Shown: positions 55,607-63,354 of the stretch, in pieces
Layout of the letters: every line of letters starts with the position of its first letter
How positions within the stretch are numbered: position 1 is the stretch's first letter
NCBI GenBank assembly: GCA_049601915.1
Contig: JBMYRB010000003.1
Location: 186,001-250,000, forward strand
DNA: 64,000 bases
DNA from: UBA8079 sp049601915
GTDB taxonomy: Bacteria > Pseudomonadota > Alphaproteobacteria > UBA6615
Direction of reading: 5' to 3'
The notes under the pieces: generated by a model
Database searches by the model: none
The model's input: the letters and a program-made list of their open reading frames with translations, nothing else
What the model was told of the DNA's origin: nothing
Program-made: the position numbers and the translations under genes

Positions 55607-56395
55607 ATGTCTCTGAAAATCGCTACCTGGAACGTCAACTCGATCAAGGCGCGCCTGCCCAACGTCCTCGACTGGCTCGAAGATGCCACCCCCGACATCG
55701 CCCTGCTCCAGGAGATCAAGACCGTCGACGAGAACTTCCCGGCGATGGAGTTCGAGGAGCGCGGCTACAATTGCGCGATTCACGGACAGAAGAGCTACAA
55801 CGGCGTCGCCATCCTGTCGAAGCATCCCCTGAGCGACGTAACGACCGGCCTGCCCGGCGATAAGGACGATGATCAGGCACGCTACGTGGAGGCCTGGGTC
55901 GAGGCAGGCGACGACAGCGTGCGAGTTGCCTCGATCTACCTGCCCAACGGCAACCCGGTCGACACGGACAAGTATCCTTACAAGCTCAAATGGATGGACC
56001 GGCTGGCCGCGCGGGCCCTGGCCTTGCTCCACAGCGAGGAACCGGTGGTACTCGGCGGCGACTACAACGTCATTCCCGCCGACGGCGATTGTTCCGACCC
56101 GGCCGCGTGGGCCGATGATGCCCTGTTCAAGCCCGAGACCCGGGCGAAGTTCCGTACCATCCTCAACCTCGGTTATACCGAGGCATGGCGGACTCTGCAC
56201 AACGAGGCCCATGTGTATTCGTTCTGGGATTATCAGAAGGGTGCATGGCAGAAGGACAACGGCATCCGCATCGACCACCTGCTGCTCTCCCCCCAGGCGG
56301 CCGACCGGCTTACCGCCTGCGAGATCGACAAAGGCCCGCGGGGCAAGGAGAAGGCGTCGGACCACACGCCCGTCTGGTGCGAGCTGACGACCTGA
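55607..56395 (+). CDS. xth: Exodeoxyribonuclease III
   Basis: Xth is an AP endonuclease and 3' exonuclease of base-excision repair. The 262-residue protein has the endonuclease/exonuclease/phosphatase motifs IATWNVNSIKARL, IALLQEIKTVDENFP (metal Glu), VRVASIYLPNGNP, VVLGGDYNVIPAD (Asp, Asn) and ASDHTPVW (catalytic Asp-His). The length is typical. It lies 82 bases after erpA on the same strand and may be cotranscribed. Confidence 0.94.
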   Translation: MSLKIATWNVNSIKARLPNVLDWLEDATPDIALLQEIKTVDENFPAMEFEERGYNCAIHGQKSYNGVAILSKHPLSDVTTGLPGDKDDDQARYVEAWVEAGDDSVRVASIYLPNGNPVDTDKYPYKLKWMDRLAARALALLHSEEPVVLGGDYNVIPADGDCSDPAAWADDALFKPETRAKFRTILNLGYTEAWRTLHNEAHVYSFWDYQKGAWQKDNGIRIDHLLLSPQAADRLTACEIDKGPRGKEKASDHTPVWCELTT

Positions 56396-56427
56396 CGCTA
56401 TAGTTGGGACGAGATTAGGGGAATCCA

Positions 56428-57492
56428 ATGTCACTCGCCCACAACGAATCCGAATTCGCCAAGTCTGTCCGCGACGTACCGCGCAAGGCTCTGCCTGTCA
56501 TCGATGTGGGCAAGGCGCGTCTGGGCGATGCCGCCGCTATCGAAGAGATTGCCGTCCAGTGGCGCGATGTGTGGGAGAATCTGGGTTTCGTTGCGATCGT
56601 CAATCACGGCCTCGAGCCCGAACTGATCGACCGCATGCATGATGCGGCCAGGCAGTTCCACGACCTGCCGCTTGAAACCAAGATGCAGATCAAGGTTACC
56701 CAGGACCAGAAGGGCTACGTACCCGCCCGCGGCGGTCTGACGACCCATTCGAAGTTTCACGATTCTAGGAAGCTGAACACAGTCGAGTGCTTGGTGCTGG
56801 CGACGGACTATCCCGCCGACCATCCCAACGTGATCGCCGGCAAGAAATTCTATGGCGCCTGTCCGTGGCTTCCGGAAGACGCGGTACCCGGCTTCAAGGC
56901 CACGGCCCAGAACTACATGGCGCGGATCACCGAGCTCGGAAAATCCATGCTGCCCGTCTGGGCGCGTTCGCTCGAACTGGAGGCCGACTTCTTCAACCCG
57001 TTCTTCGAGCAGAGCTACACCTATTTCCGGGTCGCCCATTACCCGCCGAAGAACGACCTCGACGACGGCGAGATGGGCTCCAACGCTCATTGCGACACGG
57101 GCTTCAACACCTACCTGCCGCCGGCGAAGGAAGAAGGCATCCAGATCCTCGATTCCGACGGCAAGACATGGTTCTGGCCGGACCTGCCCGACGGCGCGGT
57201 GATGGTGAACATGGGCTACTTCTTCGAGCGCTGGACCAACAACCGTTTCCGCGCCACGCCCCACCGCGTTGTGCCGCCGACCGAGAACGATCGTTATTCC
57301 TTCGCCTGTTTCGTAAACCCTGGCTTCGACACGCCCGGTGATGTGTTGCCGACCTGTGTGAGCGCGGACAACCCGCCACAATACGAGCCCATGACTTACT
57401 GGGAGTATTTTGACTGGTACATGAAGCGGTCCTACACCCATTACGGCAAGCTCAAGGCCGCCGGTGACAACAACGTCAACGTGTCGGACTAA
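56428..57492 (+). CDS. Isopenicillin-N-synthase-like 2OG-Fe(II) oxygenase, copy 1
   Basis: The 354-residue protein has the N-terminal DIOX_N domain (ALPVIDVGKARLGDAAAIEEIA, LGFVAIVNHGLEPEL) and the C-terminal 2OG-Fe(II) domain. The iron ligands are His and Asp in SNAHCDTGFNTYL and His in FRATPHRVVPP, and the 2-oxoglutarate Arg/Ser pair is in NDRYSFACFVNPG. All catalytic residues are present. Substrate is not predictable; relatives hydroxylate or desaturate small molecules. AGGGGA precedes ATG 56428. It is followed by a membrane protein and a paralogue. Confidence 0.92.
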   Translation: MSLAHNESEFAKSVRDVPRKALPVIDVGKARLGDAAAIEEIAVQWRDVWENLGFVAIVNHGLEPELIDRMHDAARQFHDLPLETKMQIKVTQDQKGYVPARGGLTTHSKFHDSRKLNTVECLVLATDYPADHPNVIAGKKFYGACPWLPEDAVPGFKATAQNYMARITELGKSMLPVWARSLELEADFFNPFFEQSYTYFRVAHYPPKNDLDDGEMGSNAHCDTGFNTYLPPAKEEGIQILDSDGKTWFWPDLPDGAVMVNMGYFFERWTNNRFRATPHRVVPPTENDRYSFACFVNPGFDTPGDVLPTCVSADNPPQYEPMTYWEYFDWYMKRSYTHYGKLKAAGDNNVNVSD

Positions 57493-57511
57493 CAGCCGCG
57501 AGCCCGCCGAC

Positions 57512-57925
57512 ATGCCCCGCGCAAGACGAACGCCCCTGAACCCCTCCAATCCCGTCCTGCGGTTTATCCTCGATCTGTATCTCGGCCGTCGTGGCTACCG
57601 CACTTCCCTGATCACCTACGGCATCGGCTTCTGGGTGTTCGCCGTCGGCATGTTCATGTTCCTGACATGGCCCGACAGCACGTCCGTGGTGGCGCAGGTG
57701 GTGCGGGCAATCCTGATCAATGGGGGCCTTCTCATTCTGGTGCTGATGACCTATCCGGTCATCTACTGCGCCTTCAAGATTACCGACGACACCCGTCCGA
57801 AATCCCAATTTCGACGGATCCTGGAACCAACAATCGTCGGCGCGCTCGCCCCATTCTACGTGATGTTGCTGGTCGCGAGTTTCATCCAGTCCTTCGCCGG
57901 GCCAATGTTGCTCGGGATCAACTGA
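57512..57925 (+). CDS. Small integral membrane protein between the two oxygenases
   Basis: I do not recognise this 137-residue protein. It begins with a basic stretch (MPRARRTPLNPSNPVLRF), then has three membrane helices: SLITYGIGFWVFAVGMFMFL, VVRAILINGGLLILVLMTYPV, and ILEPTIVGALAPFYVMLLVASFI. No cofactor motif is visible. It lies 19 bases after oxygenase 1 and 83 before oxygenase 2 on the same strand, so a transport or anchoring role for their substrate is possible but unproven. The longer open start at 57464 overlaps oxygenase 1 and is not used. Confidence 0.7.
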   Translation: MPRARRTPLNPSNPVLRFILDLYLGRRGYRTSLITYGIGFWVFAVGMFMFLTWPDSTSVVAQVVRAILINGGLLILVLMTYPVIYCAFKITDDTRPKSQFRRILEPTIVGALAPFYVMLLVASFIQSFAGPMLLGIN

Positions 57926-58008
57926 ATGTGTTCGCCGACACGTAATCTGGCGGTGGATCGCGAATTAGAATTATAGTCGTCCACTGCCCGAAAGTTCGGA
58001 GACCTGAC

Positions 58009-59061
58009 TTGGCCGTCACCGCAGAAACCGAGTTCGGACGTCAAGCCCGCGACATTCCGCGAAAAGCGTTGTCTGCGATCGATGTCGGCCCTGCGCTGAA
58101 CGGAGACCCCGCGGCTATCGAGGTGCTGGCCTTCGAATGGCGCGATACCTGGGAGGGTGTCGGGTTCACGGGCATCGTCAACCATGGTGTCTCCCCGGAC
58201 CTGACCCGACGAATGACCGAGGCGGCCAAGCGCTTCCATGCCTTGCCAGACGACGTAAAAATGTCCATTCAGGTGACCCGCGACCAGAAGGGCTATGTCC
58301 CTGCGCGATATGGCGTCACCACTCATTCAAAATTCCACGAGAGCAAGAAACTCGACAACGTAGAATGTCTCGTTGTGGCGACGGACTATCCCGCCGACGA
58401 CCCGAATGTCATGGCCGGAAAACAATTCTATGGCCCGATGCCCTGGCTGCCCGAAGACACCCTGCCCGGCTTCCGTGCCGTTGCCGAGGAGTACATAGCA
58501 ACGATTACCGCACTGGGGAAATCCCTGCTGCCGGTCTGGGCCCGCGCCCTCGAACTTGACGCCGACTTCTTCGCTGACAAGTTCGCGAAGTCCTATACCT
58601 ATTTCCGGATAGCCTACTACCCGTCGGTACCGGTTCTCGAGCAGGATGAAATGGGTCTGGCCGCCCACACGGATACCGGTTTCATGACCTTCCTGCCACC
58701 GGCCGACGAGGAAGGTTTGCAGATCCTCGATACGGACGGCACGTGGTTCTGGCCAGAGATTCCGGCCGACGCCCTGATCGTCAATATGGGGCAGTTCCTG
58801 GAGCGTTGGGCAAACAACCGTTTTCGGGCCACACCCCACCGGGTTGTGCCGCCGCGGATCAATGACCGGTATTCACTGGCCTGTTTCGTGAACCCCGGTT
58901 TCGAGGCGGTCGGCGAATGCCTGTCCACCTGCACCGACGCGAACAACCCGCCCAAATATCCGACCCAGACCTACTGGGAATTTTTCAATTGGTACATGAC
59001 CAACACCTTTACTCATTACGGTAAGGTCAAGGCTGGCAACAACAACGACGCCACGGTCTGA
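58009..59061 (+). CDS. Isopenicillin-N-synthase-like 2OG-Fe(II) oxygenase, copy 2
   Basis: The 350-residue protein is a paralogue of the oxygenase at 56428 along its whole length. It shares the block RDQKGYVPAR, THSKFHESKKLDNVECLVVA and the C-terminal end YWEFFNWYMTNTFTHYGK. The iron ligands are His and Asp in LAAHTDTGFMTFL and His in FRATPHRVVPP, with the co-substrate residues in NDRYSLACFVNPG. It starts at TTG 58009 with GGAG upstream. Duplication followed by divergence suggests different substrates or sequential steps. Confidence 0.91.
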   Translation: MAVTAETEFGRQARDIPRKALSAIDVGPALNGDPAAIEVLAFEWRDTWEGVGFTGIVNHGVSPDLTRRMTEAAKRFHALPDDVKMSIQVTRDQKGYVPARYGVTTHSKFHESKKLDNVECLVVATDYPADDPNVMAGKQFYGPMPWLPEDTLPGFRAVAEEYIATITALGKSLLPVWARALELDADFFADKFAKSYTYFRIAYYPSVPVLEQDEMGLAAHTDTGFMTFLPPADEEGLQILDTDGTWFWPEIPADALIVNMGQFLERWANNRFRATPHRVVPPRINDRYSLACFVNPGFEAVGECLSTCTDANNPPKYPTQTYWEFFNWYMTNTFTHYGKVKAGNNNDATV

Positions 59062-59093
59062 ACCCGCGGCAGAAATCAAAGGAGAGTACCCAC

Positions 59094-59417
59094 ATGGCGT
59101 TTTTCGAACTCCGGCAATACAAGATTCGTCGCAACAAGATGAAGGAATGGCTCAAGATCTTCGACGAGGAGATCGTACCCTTCCAGATCGGAAAGGGCAT
59201 GGTGATCTGCGGGTCCTGGCACGGAGAGACCGATGATTCCGTATTCGTATGGATGCGCCGATTTAACTCCGAGAAGGAGCGCGAGCGGCTCTACAAGGCC
59301 GTGTATGAAGACCCGCACTGGCAGAGCGAGATCGCACCGCGCGTGGGCAAACTGATCTTCCGCGAGAAAATTCTGGTCCAGCGGATTGTCCCGAACAAGA
59401 AATCGAGCGTTCAGTAG
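59094..59417 (+). CDS. NIPSNAP family protein
   Basis: The 107-residue protein is a single NIPSNAP domain: FFELRQYKIRRNKMKEWLKI, FQIGKGMVICGSWHGETDD, and the end KLIFREKILVQRIVP. A strong AAAGGAG lies upstream of ATG 59094. It lies 32 bases after the second oxygenase and completes the apparent module of oxygenase, membrane protein, oxygenase and NIPSNAP. NIPSNAP biochemistry is undefined; small beta-barrel proteins of this kind often bind or protect reactive intermediates. Confidence 0.85.
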   Translation: MAFFELRQYKIRRNKMKEWLKIFDEEIVPFQIGKGMVICGSWHGETDDSVFVWMRRFNSEKERERLYKAVYEDPHWQSEIAPRVGKLIFREKILVQRIVPNKKSSVQ

Positions 59418-59469
59418 TTCTTATTTCCGATGACGCGGACGGGATTTATACTCCCGCCTGAATCTCGGA

Positions 59470-59673
59470 CTATGACCGGTTCTCCGAATCCGCACGATCA
59501 TCCGGCGAAGAACCCTCCGGCTTGGGAAATCTCACTTTACCCTGGAGGTAGAGGAAGTAGATGAACAGCGCGATGGCAATGACCACGCCGAACAGAAAGA
59601 ATGAGTCGTCCAACCAGATAGCTATAACGGCGAGCGTGGCGAACGTCGCAAATAGGGCGATCTTAATCAGCAT
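59470..59673 (-). CDS. Small membrane protein, two-helix
   Basis: The 67-residue product has two hydrophobic segments (IALFATFATLAVIAIWL and FLFGVVIAIALFIYFLYL) and a charged tail (FPKPEGSSPDDRADS). GGAG lies 8 bases before ATG 59673, and the upstream gene (read through its TAG) would end 11 bases before the ATG. I know no family for it. It is probably the last gene of a minus-strand group of small membrane proteins. Confidence 0.6.
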   Translation of the reverse strand: MLIKIALFATFATLAVIAIWLDDSFFLFGVVIAIALFIYFLYLQGKVRFPKPEGSSPDDRADSENRS

Positions 59674-59684
59674 CTGTCATCTCC

Positions 59685-60317
59685 CTACGGCGAGAGCGCA
59701 CGCAGCCTGCCGCAGAATTTACGTCGGCGGCTGCACAATACCAACATAAGTGCCAGCACGCTGACAGGTAACAACACCCGCTTGTCGATCAGAAACTCGG
59801 ATAAATGCTGGGTCTCGTCCGTCGCCTAGTCTACACCCTCCTCAAGCATTACGAACAATTCCCGTAGGCCTGTCTCCAGCCCGATGTCGAATTGTCCGGC
59901 GCGAAACGCCGGCAAGATCACCCGCTGCACCAACTGGCTCGAGCGCACGTCGATCATGGTGCCGCGCACGGGCGACCCGAACTCCATGCGCACGCGGCGC
60001 TCGGCCTCGGCGACAGTCAGGTTCGCCGAGTTGTGATATTTGGCGATATTCCAGTGATGGGCCAGATCGGCGCTATAGGCTTCGATCGACCGCCAGTTGA
60101 GCGTTTTGACCGTCGTGACAATCACTCGGCCGTCGGTATCCGCCTCATATTGGGTGAGTAAGGTATTGAGGTGTGTCTCTTCATCGGGTGCCAGCAGGTC
60201 TGCTGTATAGACAACCCGGCCGGACAATTCGAGCAATGCGGACTGCGCAATCCCCGCGCCCGTGTCCAGACAAATCCACACAAGGACGCAGGTAATGTAT
60301 CGAAAGCTCTTAAACAC
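59685..60317 (-). pseudogene. TPM-domain protein with an in-frame TAG before its membrane anchor
   Basis: From GTG 60317 the product has a signal-like start (FKSFRYITCVLVWICLDTGA) and a TPM domain (YTADLLAPDEETHLNTLLTQ, DGRVIVTTVKTLNW, RMEFGSPVRGTMIDVRSS). It reaches TAG at 59826-59828. The same frame continues 46 codons as ATDETQHLSEFLIDKRV, a hydrophobic helix LLPVSVLALMLVL and SRRRKFCGR to a TAG 11 bases before the next start. A C-terminal anchor after TPM is common in the family, so the internal TAG probably removed it. A secreted form without anchor is the alternative. Confidence 0.6.
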
Positions 60318-60328
60318 CGAACGCCCGG

Positions 60329-60753
60329 CTACATGTCTCCGCTGAGATCGCCACCCATGCTTCTGCCTATATCGCCGCCGCTTTCGGCCCCGCCGACGCT
60401 GTCCAGCTCGCACATTTCGCCATGGGCCGGGTTCGGCGCATCGAGGGTCATCGCACCGCCCATCACGAAGCCGGTCCAGAATGTGAGTTCCTCTCCGTGA
60501 TCATGTTGCTTGCCACGCAGCGTCAGCATCTCGTTTTCAACGGCGGAGTTGGCGGTCACGGGCTCGTTACGGAGTCGTGCCTGCACGAACGGGTGCATCT
60601 GGTAGCGCTGCCAGAACTTATGTATGTGCCAGGTCGTCAGCGCAAACACCGCGCCACAAGGATGACCACCGAGATCATCTCGGAATCGACCTTATTCAGG
60701 ACCGCTCAGATGACGACCACCATGATGAAACCTTCGAACAAACGTCGCAGCAT
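60329..60753 (-). pseudogene. Small membrane protein gene with an early stop and a frameshift
   Basis: GGGAGG lies seven bases before ATG 60753, which opens MLRRLFEGFIMVVVI and then meets TGA (60706-60708). Reading on gives AVLNKVDSEMISVVILVA. After a one-base shift near 60651-60655 it continues VFALTTWHIHKFWQRYQMHP, TFWTGFVMGGAMTLDAPNP and GGDIGRSMGGDLSGDM to the stop at 60329. Joined, these would be one membrane protein with an N-terminal helix pair and a glycine/aspartate-rich tail. Alternatively the real start is the internal ATG at SEMISVV. The family is not recognised. It lies 11 bases before the TPM gene. Confidence 0.45.
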
Positions 60754-60789
60754 GACAGCCTCCCACTATTCTGGTCCTGACCCTAGCAA

Positions 60790-62526
60790 CTAAAGGTCTG
60801 CATATACGTGGGATTCGGCCTTGCCTCCCGGGTGTGTGATCGCGCCGTAACGCGCATCCCCGACCGTCTGGGCGTATTTCCATAGGGTGCCCGACTGGTA
60901 GTTGGTATCGATTGGGGTCCAGTTCTTGTGGCGTTCCTTGAGCTCGGCGTCCGACAGGTCAACGCTCAGGGTGCCTTCCTCAGCGTCGATCCTGATCATG
61001 TCGCCCGTCTTGAGGAGCCCGATGGGTCCGCCGACCGCGGCCTCCGGGCCCACATGACCGATGCAGAAGCCGCGCGTGCCGCCGGAGAAGCGGCCGTCGG
61101 TGATAAGAGCCACCTTGTCGCCCATGCCCTGGCCGTAGAGCGCGCCCGTGGTCGAGAGCATCTCGCGCATGCCCGGGCCGCCCTTGGGCCCCTCGTTCCG
61201 GATGACCAGCACGTCGCCCTCTTCATACTTGCGGTCGAGCACGGCCTGCAGGCAGTCTTCCTCGCGCTCGAACACCCGGGCCGGGCCAGTGAAGACCAGC
61301 TTCTCCAGGCCCGCGATCTTCACGATTGCACCCTGGGGAGCAAGGTTGCCTATGAGGCCGACCACGCCGCCGGTGTCCGAGATCGGGTTGTCGATCTTGC
61401 GCACCACGTCCTGACCGGTCGGGAATTCGACACCGCTGTAATTCTCGCCCAGGGTCTTGCCTGTCACGGTCATGCAGTCTTCGTGCATGTGGCCACCGTC
61501 GAGAAGCTCCTTGATGACGATGCCGACGCCACCGGCCTCGTACAGATCCTTGGCGACATATTTGCCGCCTGGCTTCAGGTCGGCGATGTAAGGCGTCTTG
61601 CGGAAGATCTCGCAGACATCCATGAGGTCGAACTTGATCCCGGCTTCCGCCGCCATAGCCGGCAGATGCAGGCCCGCGTTGGTCGAGCCGCCGGTGGCAG
61701 CCACGATCGCGGCCGCGTTCTCGAACGCCTTGCGGGTTGCGATGTCGCGGGGGCGCAGCTGGTTCCTGATCAGTTCCATCACCGCTTGGCCGCTCGCGAT
61801 CGCATATTCGTCGCGGTTCTCATAGACCGCCGGGGCGCCCGCCGAATGGGGCAGCGCCAAGCCGATGGCCTCGGACACGCAGGCCATGGTGTTGGCCGTG
61901 AACTGGCCGCCGCACGCGCCCGCCGACGGGCAGGCCGCGCATTCGAGCTCGAGCAGGTCCTCATCCGACATGGTGCCGGCAGCATTCGCGCCCACCCCCT
62001 CGAACACGTCGATGATGGTGACGTCCTTGCCCTTGAAGGTGCCCGGCAGGATGGAGCCACCATACATGAACACCGACGGGATGTTGAGGCGCAGCATGGC
62101 CATCATCAGGCCCGGCAGGGACTTGTCGCAACCCGCGAGTCCCACAAGCGCGTCGTAGGAATGGCCGCGCACGGTCAGCTCGGTCGAATCCGCGATCACC
62201 TCGCGGCTGACCAGCGACGAGCGCATGCCGTCATGGCCCATGGCGATGCCGTCGGTTACGGTGATGGTGGTGAATTCTCGCGGCGTGCCACCCGCCTCGC
62301 GCACACCCGCCTTAGCCGCCTGGGCTTGGCGCGACAGGGCGATATTACAAGGTGCAGCTTCGTTCCAGGTGGTCACGACACCGACGAAGGGCTGACTGAT
62401 TTCCTCGGGCGTCATCCCCATCGCGTAATAGAACGCGCGGTGCGGGGCTGAGGTGTTGCCGATCGAGACGTGTCGGCTCGGCAGTTTCGATTTGTCCCAT
62501 TCGCCGCTGGGTGTGTTGCCGTCCAT
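60790..62526 (-). CDS. ilvD: Dihydroxy-acid dehydratase
   Basis: IlvD makes the 2-keto acid precursors of valine and isoleucine (and of pantothenate). The 578-residue protein has the three Fe-S-binding cysteines in EAAPCNIALSRQAQ, LVGLAGCDKSLPG and ACPSAGACGGQFTANTM, the VAATGGSTNAGLHLPA block, and the C-terminal DGRFSGGTRGFCIGHVGPEA. ATG 62526 has AAGGA nine bases upstream and begins MDGNTPSGEW. The longer open frame to 62556 is not needed. The long open frame on the opposite strand is a codon-bias shadow. Confidence 0.95.
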   Translation of the reverse strand: MDGNTPSGEWDKSKLPSRHVSIGNTSAPHRAFYYAMGMTPEEISQPFVGVVTTWNEAAPCNIALSRQAQAAKAGVREAGGTPREFTTITVTDGIAMGHDGMRSSLVSREVIADSTELTVRGHSYDALVGLAGCDKSLPGLMMAMLRLNIPSVFMYGGSILPGTFKGKDVTIIDVFEGVGANAAGTMSDEDLLELECAACPSAGACGGQFTANTMACVSEAIGLALPHSAGAPAVYENRDEYAIASGQAVMELIRNQLRPRDIATRKAFENAAAIVAATGGSTNAGLHLPAMAAEAGIKFDLMDVCEIFRKTPYIADLKPGGKYVAKDLYEAGGVGIVIKELLDGGHMHEDCMTVTGKTLGENYSGVEFPTGQDVVRKIDNPISDTGGVVGLIGNLAPQGAIVKIAGLEKLVFTGPARVFEREEDCLQAVLDRKYEEGDVLVIRNEGPKGGPGMREMLSTTGALYGQGMGDKVALITDGRFSGGTRGFCIGHVGPEAAVGGPIGLLKTGDMIRIDAEEGTLSVDLSDAELKERHKNWTPIDTNYQSGTLWKYAQTVGDARYGAITHPGGKAESHVYADL

Positions 62527-62693
62527 GACTTGATTCCTTCGTCTTATGCGGGCCAAAAGCCCCTAATGGAGAGTTCGCTGCGGAGCATAACTGCGCCGGC
62601 AGTTGGAAGCCAGATTCGAGAAATATGGGGATCTGACCTGCTGACAGTACGAAAATCGTCGACGCGTTTTTCAGCACCCGGTCGGCGAGAAGA

Positions 62694-63188
62694 TCAACGA
62701 TTCGATGCGGGTCTGTAACGCCGGTCACGAAATATCTCGTTGTCGGCGATCGAAAATCGACCAAGCGCCCATTTGGTGTCGCTGCCCTGCGTCGCACCTA
62801 CGCTACCATCGGGCACCTCGATGACCTCGGAGTCGATGGGGACGGTCTCACCGTTCACGGTCAAGGTGCCCGAAACGTAGTAGCGCTCCCCACCAACAAT
62901 CTCGGACTCCGCACAAACAAATTCCTCGAGCAGATTGCCCAATGTATTGCGGCCATCACCCGATTTTGCGCGCTTCGCGAAGTCGGTTACGAAAAGTCCT
63001 GTCACGAAGCATCCGACATAGGCCCCGGCGGTCATCTTTTTTCTTGCGTCTTGCAAGCCGGCCACGACCTGCGGGTGGAAAATATCCTCGTCCACCTGCG
63101 TGTTGCCCTGTCCGGATGCGACACCGCTCAAACCGCCCAAACCGAACAACATTAAAATGACGAAGAGTGATTTGCGGCAAAATCTCAT
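62694..63188 (-). CDS. Hypothetical secreted protein
   Basis: I do not recognise this 164-residue protein. It has a classical signal peptide (KSLFVILMLFGLGGLSGVASG, cleavage near residue 26). The mature part contains FHPQVVAGLQDARKKMTAGAYVGCFVTGLF and ends ADNEIFRDRRYRPA. Two cysteines (GCFV and FVCAES) could form a disulfide. The frame is intact. It lies upstream of ilvD on the same strand but separated by about 170 bases with no obvious shared signal. Confidence 0.7.
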   Translation of the reverse strand: MRFCRKSLFVILMLFGLGGLSGVASGQGNTQVDEDIFHPQVVAGLQDARKKMTAGAYVGCFVTGLFVTDFAKRAKSGDGRNTLGNLLEEFVCAESEIVGGERYYVSGTLTVNGETVPIDSEVIEVPDGSVGATQGSDTKWALGRFSIADNEIFRDRRYRPASNR

Positions 63189-63354
63189 GACCGTTCTTTC
63201 TCGTTGTCTCTGTCTTCACACTGGCCAGCGCAGCGCTAATCGATGGCATGTTTGCCGATGGCTCGGCCCTTGGCACCCGGCAAAGCTTTGAGGGTCCACC
63301 GGCGGTGGGCCATCCTTAGCTGGGCATTGATGACGTTACCGAGGCCTGATCGTA

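Noticed and set aside
56431..57549. 372-codon open frame opposite oxygenase copy 1
   Set aside because: It is fully antisense to a clear enzyme gene, Val/Arg/His-rich, and without a recognisable domain.
31605..60317. TAG recoding as an amino acid to explain the two in-frame TAGs
   Set aside because: TAG ends many intact genes here (recG, the FrnE-like gene, the universal stress gene), and no pyrrolysine genes are visible, so simple nonsense mutations are more likely.
60928..62451. 507-codon open frame opposite ilvD
   Set aside because: It mirrors ilvD codon positions, has repetitive His/Ala/Arg composition, no ribosome site and no family similarity. It is a shadow of GC-rich codon use.
63224..63311. 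Short basic frame between valS and the secreted protein gene
   Set aside because: No properly spaced ribosome site and no recognisable sequence, so chance is sufficient.
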